DNA from: Nitrospinota bacterium
GTDB taxonomy: Bacteria; Nitrospinota_A; UBA7883; JACRLM01
Length of the DNA stretch: 20,222 nucleotides
Reading direction: 5' to 3'
Assembly (NCBI GenBank): GCA_015231995.1
Contig: JADGAO010000007.1
Coordinates: forward strand, 1-20,222
This document shows positions 15,519 through 20,222 of the stretch, piece by piece. The position numbers and the translations under genes were made by a program. Each line of letters begins with the position of its first letter. Position 1 is the stretch's first letter. The notes beneath the pieces were generated by a model. That model ran no database searches. It saw only the letters and a list, made by a program, of their open reading frames with translations, and had not been told where the DNA came from.

Positions 15519-16232
15519 TTGACTGAATACCTCCTTATCGCCATCGTCATCTTCATCGCTGGGGCTGTTCACGGCTCCGTCGGATTCGGGCAGGGCCTTA
15601 TCGCCATGCCACTTATGGCCTTGTTCATTGACATCAAGACGGTCATCCCGTTATCGCTGTTCAACGGGCTGGTGATAGGCGTAACGCTTGTCCTGCGGTG
15701 GCGGCGCAGGCTCGATTTTTCCAAAGCGGCCCCGCTTATCATCAGCTCCATGTTCGGCATCCCCATCGGCGTATATTTCCTCAAGACCTGGGACGCGTCC
15801 GCGTTAAAGATGGGCCTTGGCGTATTGCTGGCGTCTTATTCGCTCTATTCGTTGACAGGCGTGAAAATAAAAACCGCTATGAGCGCGGGATGGGGTTACG
15901 TGTTCGGGTTTTTCTCCGGGATGGTTGGGGGCGCGTTCGGATTGAACGGCCCGGTCTCCCTGCTATACGTCATGTCCGCAAAGTGGGCGGTGGAGGAGAA
16001 AAAGGTGGTGTTGGTGACCTACTTCGTCACGAGCAACATTATGATTCTCATCCTTTATTTCGCGAGCGGAGTTCCGATGACAGCGCCCGCCACATACGCC
16101 GCCATCTGCGCGCCCACCGCGATTGCAGGCGCGATGATCGGCGCGATGTTTTCGGATCGGCTTAACAAAGAGACGCTGGAGCGGGTGATTTACGGGTTGG
16201 TGTTGATTATGGGAATTACGTTGATGGTTTAG
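15519..16232 (+). CDS. TauE/SafE-family (TSUP) anion permease
   Basis: This 237-residue inner-membrane protein has about seven to eight hydrophobic helices and the internal duplication of the TSUP family. The first half has AGAVHGSVGFGQGLIAMPLM (15-34) and the second GFFSGMVGGAFGLNGPVSLLY (130-150). Members move sulfite, taurine-derived or other organosulfur anions; the substrate here is not known. The frame is open from ATG 15357, but that 54-residue extension is encoded by family B, C and A repeats, so it is unlikely to be native. TTG 15519, immediately before the first TM helix, is chosen although no ribosome site is evident. It ends ten bases from the convergent yoeB gene. Confidence 0.82.
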   Translation: MTEYLLIAIVIFIAGAVHGSVGFGQGLIAMPLMALFIDIKTVIPLSLFNGLVIGVTLVLRWRRRLDFSKAAPLIISSMFGIPIGVYFLKTWDASALKMGLGVLLASYSLYSLTGVKIKTAMSAGWGYVFGFFSGMVGGAFGLNGPVSLLYVMSAKWAVEEKKVVLVTYFVTSNIMILILYFASGVPMTAPATYAAICAPTAIAGAMIGAMFSDRLNKETLERVIYGLVLIMGITLMV

Positions 16233-16241
16233 ATACATGCT

Positions 16242-16496
16242 TCAATAGTGGTAGCGAAGCTGGAGAATGATGACGACGCCCTCAGCGTCCACCTTGTACA
16301 CAATACGGTGCATATCGTCAATCCTGCGTGACCAACAACCAGCCAGCCCGTGTTTTAACGGCTCCGGTTTCCCCACTCCCTGAAAAGGGTCGCGATGGAT
16401 TTCCTTGATTAGCTCATTAATTCGCGCAAGCTTCTTACGATCGGTATTCGCCCAGTACTGGTAATCGTCCCATGCGCCGGGGGTAAAGCTAATCAC
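16242..16496 (-). CDS. yoeB: YoeB toxin (Txe/YoeB mRNA interferase)
   Basis: This 84-residue ribosome-dependent endoribonuclease is the same length as E. coli YoeB. Family signature: WDDYQYW, INELIKEIHRDPFQGVGKPE, PLKHGLAGCWSRRI, HRIVYKV, and the terminal RYHY. By comparison with E. coli YoeB, the catalytic set is E45, R64, H83 and Y84, all present, so the toxin should be active. It starts with GTG at 16496, inside the last codons of the antitoxin gene (8-base overlap), so it is made by translational coupling. Confidence 0.95.
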   Translation of the reverse strand: MISFTPGAWDDYQYWANTDRKKLARINELIKEIHRDPFQGVGKPEPLKHGLAGCWSRRIDDMHRIVYKVDAEGVVIILQLRYHY

Positions 16497-16746
16497 CAGC
16501 GATCAGCTTCCGCTTTTTGACTTTACCCTTTTCCGCATCCCGAACCGCTTTCAAGAGGCGGGCGGCGTTTGCAGGGCTTCGCAGAAGATACGCGGTTTCT
16601 TCGAATGCGTTGTAATCGGCCAACGACATAAGCACGGCCGATTCCCCGTTCTGCCTGGTGATAATCACGGGCGCATGATCCCGGCTTACCTCGTTTATCG
16701 TCTTGGCAAGTTTATTCCTGGCCGTAGTGTAAGTCATCGTTCTCAT
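16489..16746 (-). CDS. yefM: YefM antitoxin (Phd/YefM family)
   Basis: This 85-residue antitoxin and autorepressor has a Phd/YefM fold. MRTMTYTTARNKLAKTINEV is followed by HAPVIITRQNGESAVLMSL and EETAYLLRSPANAARLLKAV, very close to E. coli YefM. The C-terminal charged tail would cover the YoeB active site. The ATG at 16746 reproduces the MRT start region of E. coli YefM; a second ATG at 16737 is possible. Both have weak ribosome sites. Confidence 0.95.
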   Translation of the reverse strand: MRTMTYTTARNKLAKTINEVSRDHAPVIITRQNGESAVLMSLADYNAFEETAYLLRSPANAARLLKAVRDAEKGKVKKRKLIAGD

Positions 16747-16762
16747 GGTAATGCCATAACAT

Positions 16763-16804
16763 TGTACATGTCCATATTATCGGACAGGGGGTTGGGTGGG
16801 ACAA
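16763..16804 (-). promoter_or_regulatory. Promoter and operator of yefM-yoeB
   Basis: On the minus strand TTGTCC (16799-16804) and GATAAT (16776-16781) are 17 bp apart, giving a start near 16769. The palindromic core TGTACA lies at 16763-16768, the same core known from the E. coli yefM-yoeB operator repeats. TGTCC/GGACA arms (16769-16773, 16782-16786) flank the -10. Autoregulation is inferred from this similarity. Confidence 0.6.
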
Positions 16805-16817
16805 GGATTATTTTACG

Positions 16818-17131
16818 ATTGATCCTTCAGTCGCAAAGCTCCTTCAGGATGACAAAGAACAGAATCCCTCAGGATGGCGGCATTGTCATTCTGAACGGAG
16901 CAACGCGAAGCGAAGAATCCATCGAAGAGAATGTTCTATTATACTTTGATCTTTCGGTCGCAGAGGCTCCCTCAGGATGACAACGGGTGGCTCCTTGTCA
17001 TTCTGAGCAAAGCGAAGAATCTATCTAAAGAATAATTTGTTCTACTTTGATCCTTCGGTCGCAGAGCCTCCCTCAGGATGACAAATAAGAAGCCCCCTCA
17101 GGATGACAAAATGACGCTCCCTCAGGATGAC
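16818..17131. repeat. Array of family A repeats: two full copies and at least four fragments (A6)
   Basis: The order is: left half (16818-16855), stub (16862-16876), full copy (16883-16982), full copy (16995-17084), stub (17096-17109), stub (17118-17131). The full copies start TTGTCATTCTGA and end CTCAGGATGACAA, in the opposite orientation to those at 214 and 5024. CTCAGGATG-type ends recur at decreasing spacing towards the NHL gene. The array fills the gap between the converging ends of the repeat-free flanks; its last stub is 25 bases from the NHL stop codon. Confidence 0.9.
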
Positions 17132-17155
17132 CGCAAAAAACCGCCCCTCGCTCTA

Positions 17156-20068
17156 TCAATCCACCTGCAACACATGCAAAGCGGAACTCAAAATATCCGC
17201 CACAATAAGGTTGCCGCCCGCAAACTGCGTTCCGTACGAGACGCTGGAGCATTGGGTCAGCGGATAATCCGTGTCCGCGTTTACTAGCGTGGATATCTGC
17301 CCGGCGAAGGCTCCGGACTGGTCGTACACCGAGACTCCCAACGACGTGGAGACAAGCAATGACAGGCCGGGGCCATACGCCAACGCCAATGGTTTTACGA
17401 TGAACTCTCCATTGAGAGGCATGCCGTTTTCTTCGCCGGAAGCCATTTTGTAAACGGACTCATCCGCCAGCGATACGATAGCCACGCCCCCATCCCGCGC
17501 GGAAATACGGCGGTATTTTTTCGGAGGCGTCGCAAGGCTCCGGCTCGACGAACGGTCCGCCGATATCCACCACACCTTGCAGTTCTCCCCGTCGAGCGCC
17601 CACAACGACCCATCCGCGTTCAGACATGCGGAGACGGCTGTTTGCGGACCCGCGCATTTGAGCGTCTCGGCGAAATCACTCACATCTCCGGTTTTAGGGT
17701 CGAGCGTTTTGAGCCTGCATCCGATAGCGGGACGGGAATGATCCGGGGACTGCGCGAATAGTATCGTCCCGTCGGGCATAGCGACAAGACCCATCGCCGT
17801 CACAGGTTTCCCATACAGGATCGAAACGGCCCCTGTCTCTGCGTCCAGCAGATAAAGCGTTTGCGCGAGATGATCGTAGATGACCGCATGGGTAGAGTCT
17901 GTCATGCAAAAAGCGTTCGGCCGTATCCTCAAACCATCAACGGGGCTGGCAAGTTTTATCGTCTCGACATATTTTATCCGCATACCCGCAATGGCTGTGG
18001 CATCGGAGCCTTTTGTCAAAACCAGCCTATTCGGGTTTTTGTCCAGAATCCGGCTCTCCTTTGCCATCTGCGCCAAGTGTGGATTCTCGCCATTGGCTTC
18101 GATAGCCGCAGTGATGAAACGCTTCGCCAAATCTTCTTCCCCCGCAAGCCTCATGGCTTTGGCGAGAGGCCCCGTACCATCTCCCGTGGCAAGGGCCTTA
18201 CCAGCCGCCACAGGATCGGGCGAAGCTTTGATTTCCTCTGCGATCAATCGCGCAAGTTTCAGGGCTGTCTGGTTTTCCGAAAACCCGAACATCGTGTGAT
18301 AAACCTGTTTCAAATAGGCCAGCCGCGCAGGGAGAGGCATTCCGCCTGCGGAGACAGCGATCATCTTCACGCTATCCGTTTCCGTCTTCCAGCACGACAA
18401 AGTCGCAAAAAGACTGATGGCCGGTTGCGTGAACAGTGACAACAACCACGTCCTGCGGTGGGCGAGGGGGGACGGAAGAATGCTCACGCCTGTCCATATC
18501 TTTTTCGATCCCGGTATCATGGAGAGCGATTTGCGCAGATAGTCAATGTGATCGCCCAGCATGATCAGCGATATCAACGCCATGACACAGGACGGATCCG
18601 GAAGGATCATCCCCTCGCCCACAGCCTTTATCAGGCTGGCTTTCACGCCCTCGTAGTCCGCCAGCCGCAGGTTAAGTTCGTTGAGTAAAACCTCTTCGAT
18701 CTTCACAGCCTCGGCGGACGGCGAGTCTTTCCGCCCGGCCTTTTCCAAAGCCGTGGCCGCCCCGGCTATGGTAGTGACAAGGGTGTGAAACGCCAATTGG
18801 CGTTTGCGGATGATCGTGCGCAGTTGGAACAGGCTCCAGGAATATTCGCTCTCGATAGCTTTGTCCGCCAATCCTTTTTGCCGCGAGTTGGACAGCTCGG
18901 CGTGATTGCCCATATGGACGCCGGACATCTCCATAAGCTCCCGCTCCGCTTCGGAAACAGTCTGAGCCGTTTTCTCCGCCTCTGCGAGGCTTGCGCCAAG
19001 GAACGCGGCCATTTGAGCGCCCTCCGCCTGCGACGCATGAACCAGAAGGAAGGATCGCCAGTCGGCAAGGGTTCCAGCCCCTTTACCCGGCGACAGAGGC
19101 TCCGGCGATCTCTCAAGAACCTGCGGGCCTATCTCATACAAACTTATTTGGCCCGCGCTTGCGTCAAGATGGCGGAAAGCCAATCGTCGTCCAGCCTCGG
19201 CCCAAACCGGGGAGCCTTCGCATGAAATCCCAGCGGGTAATGAGACTCTCGTTTTTTCCCACGGACGATCCACATCAACAAGCGCCGCCGGTTGGCCGGG
19301 CGAGAAAACCATCACCACCGATTCCGAAACCGGCGTGACCGAAGTGGGGTAGAAACGCTCGTCGGGCCGGGTTTCAAACGTCGAGATATCCAACGTGGCG
19401 GCAAACCCGCCGTCCGCGCCGAAAATCTGGAGACGGCGGTTGTTCGTGTCGGCGACGATCAACCTTCCATCGGAGAGGCGCGCAAGCCCCTGCGGGAAGA
19501 AAAGACCCCTTTTGCCCTTCGCGTTCCCGAACACATAATCCACAAGGTTGTTTGCGATAATCTCGTTGTCCAGCGACATACGCGAGCCTATGACGGAAAG
19601 AACCTGCCCCGTAAGGCTCATCAGCTTAAGCCGGTGGTTACAACGGTCGAGTACCCAGAAATTCCCCTCCGCTGTAGGGACTATCGCTGTGGGTTCGTTG
19701 AACTCGTCGGGGCCTTCTCCGATCTTGCCGAATTGCCTTACGAACGCCCCATCGGGATTGAACACCTGTATCCGGTGGTTCCATGCGTCGCAAACCACGA
19801 TCTGCACTCCATGAGAGCTTTCCACCATGGCAATGCCGCGCGGATAATGGAATTTGCCCGGCTCCGCCCCTTTGCCGCCGATTGCGAACATGAACGCGCC
19901 TTGCCTGTCGAGCGAGACGAGACGGTGGTTGAATTCGTCAGTGAGCAGTGTCGACCCGTCCGGCCCCGCAACTATTGAGCGGACACACAGGATGGACGGT
20001 TCAGGAACACCCGTGACAGGCGTATGGCCAATGAGTCGGATTGATCCCTGAATAGCGGCGTCGTTCAT
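17156..20068 (-). CDS. Large NHL-repeat protein with helical middle and second propeller-like region
   Basis: This 970-residue protein has no signal peptide or convincing TM helix, so it is probably cytoplasmic. Residues about 20-230 hold NHL repeats with the usual D-x-x-N-H-R turns: DEFNHR (44-49), DAWNHR (94-99), DRCNHR (141-146) and DTNNRR (207-212). These four belong to an N-terminal beta-propeller. About 330-670 is helix-rich and Leu/Ala-rich with no family I recognise. About 690-970 again looks like propeller blades, with repeated DGTILFA-, DGSLWALDG- and NLIVAD-type strands. NHL propellers mostly bind proteins or RNA; a scaffold is a guess. GGGAG six bases before ATG 20068 favours that start over 20092. 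It lies 39 bases after a minus-strand gene cut by the edge, so it may be second in an operon. Confidence 0.8.
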   Translation of the reverse strand: MNDAAIQGSIRLIGHTPVTGVPEPSILCVRSIVAGPDGSTLLTDEFNHRLVSLDRQGAFMFAIGGKGAEPGKFHYPRGIAMVESSHGVQIVVCDAWNHRIQVFNPDGAFVRQFGKIGEGPDEFNEPTAIVPTAEGNFWVLDRCNHRLKLMSLTGQVLSVIGSRMSLDNEIIANNLVDYVFGNAKGKRGLFFPQGLARLSDGRLIVADTNNRRLQIFGADGGFAATLDISTFETRPDERFYPTSVTPVSESVVMVFSPGQPAALVDVDRPWEKTRVSLPAGISCEGSPVWAEAGRRLAFRHLDASAGQISLYEIGPQVLERSPEPLSPGKGAGTLADWRSFLLVHASQAEGAQMAAFLGASLAEAEKTAQTVSEAERELMEMSGVHMGNHAELSNSRQKGLADKAIESEYSWSLFQLRTIIRKRQLAFHTLVTTIAGAATALEKAGRKDSPSAEAVKIEEVLLNELNLRLADYEGVKASLIKAVGEGMILPDPSCVMALISLIMLGDHIDYLRKSLSMIPGSKKIWTGVSILPSPLAHRRTWLLSLFTQPAISLFATLSCWKTETDSVKMIAVSAGGMPLPARLAYLKQVYHTMFGFSENQTALKLARLIAEEIKASPDPVAAGKALATGDGTGPLAKAMRLAGEEDLAKRFITAAIEANGENPHLAQMAKESRILDKNPNRLVLTKGSDATAIAGMRIKYVETIKLASPVDGLRIRPNAFCMTDSTHAVIYDHLAQTLYLLDAETGAVSILYGKPVTAMGLVAMPDGTILFAQSPDHSRPAIGCRLKTLDPKTGDVSDFAETLKCAGPQTAVSACLNADGSLWALDGENCKVWWISADRSSSRSLATPPKKYRRISARDGGVAIVSLADESVYKMASGEENGMPLNGEFIVKPLALAYGPGLSLLVSTSLGVSVYDQSGAFAGQISTLVNADTDYPLTQCSSVSYGTQFAGGNLIVADILSSALHVLQVD

Positions 20069-20107
20069 TTTTGGCTCCCGGGTGTATCCCATTTCGCGGA
20101 TATATTA

Positions 20108-20221
20108 TCACGGCTGGAAACGGGCGATGAACCGGCGAATATTGTCATTCTGAGGCGAAGCCGAAGACAGCAATCCTTTTTCTATCAACTCCACTGCGCC
20201 ATGCAGGTTCTCGACAAACGC
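20108..20221 (-). CDS. C-terminal fragment of a gene cut by the right edge
   Basis: A minus-strand frame enters from the edge and runs 37 codons to TGA at 20108. The first part, AFVENLHGAVELIEKGLL, looks like a natural amphipathic helix. The following SSASPQNDNI is encoded by a family A half repeat, and NIRRFIARFQP ends the protein. It is in the same direction as the NHL gene and 39 bases upstream of its start. The length is too short to name a family, and whether it is truly coding cannot be settled here. Confidence 0.4.
   Translation of the reverse strand, partial: AFVENLHGAVELIEKGLLSSASPQNDNIRRFIARFQP
20142..20167. repeat. Family A half copy (A7)
   Basis: TTGTCATTCTGAGGCGAAGC followed by CGAAGA matches one terminal half of family A. 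It lies within the apparent 3' end of the gene cut by the edge. Confidence 0.65.
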
Positions 20222-20222
20222 T

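Noticed and set aside
16818..17131. Possible CRISPR-like array
   Set aside because: Repeat units are about 90-100 bp with internal structure and fragments, there are no constant-length spacers, and no cas gene is present.

Overview
The window looks like chromosomal DNA of a Gram-negative bacterium with moderately high G+C. The gene content (multihaem cytochrome c, periplasmic haem-c sensor, two diguanylate cyclases, DUF4124 protein, groESL, trpBA) would suit a Desulfobacterota-, Nitrospinota- or Nitrospirota-type organism. This placement is inferred from gene style only; no rRNA or other phylogenetic marker was compared.

Layout. 1-429 holds only dispersed hairpin repeats. 430-3898 carries two convergent c-di-GMP synthase genes: a REC-REC-GGDEF response regulator (+) and a membrane sensor with a periplasmic CxxCH haem site, HAMP, two PAS domains and GGDEF (-). 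4247-5017 is a secreted or membrane DUF4124/DUF5684-like fusion. 5601-7330 is a small, AT-richer defence patch: a frameshifted AbiTii gene facing a higBA-type toxin-antitoxin operon. 7520-9880 is the groES-groEL operon with a CIRCE-like operator and a strong terminator. 10051-10680 is a dinJ-yafQ-type module. 10800-12691 is a translationally coupled pair, a multihaem cytochrome c (10 CxxCH plus one CX4CH) and a membrane DUF218 protein. 13163-15156 is trpB-trpA. 15519-16232 is a TauE/SafE permease. 16242-16804 is yefM-yoeB with its promoter and operator. 17156-20068 encodes a 970-residue NHL-propeller protein of unknown role. The right edge cuts the end of another minus-strand gene.

The most striking non-gene content is the intergenic DNA. 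Nearly every gap is filled by at least three families of dispersed, strongly self-complementary repeats. Family A is a roughly 90-100 bp element with TTGTCATYCTGA termini. Family B is a run of five consecutive hairpins. Family C is a pair of hairpins whose loops are complementary to one another. Between copies, several stems and the paired loops of family C change in a compensating way, which suggests that the folded or paired form matters. Three toxin-antitoxin modules and the abortive-infection gene lie between these repeats within about 11 kb, so the region behaves like accessory DNA threaded between housekeeping genes.
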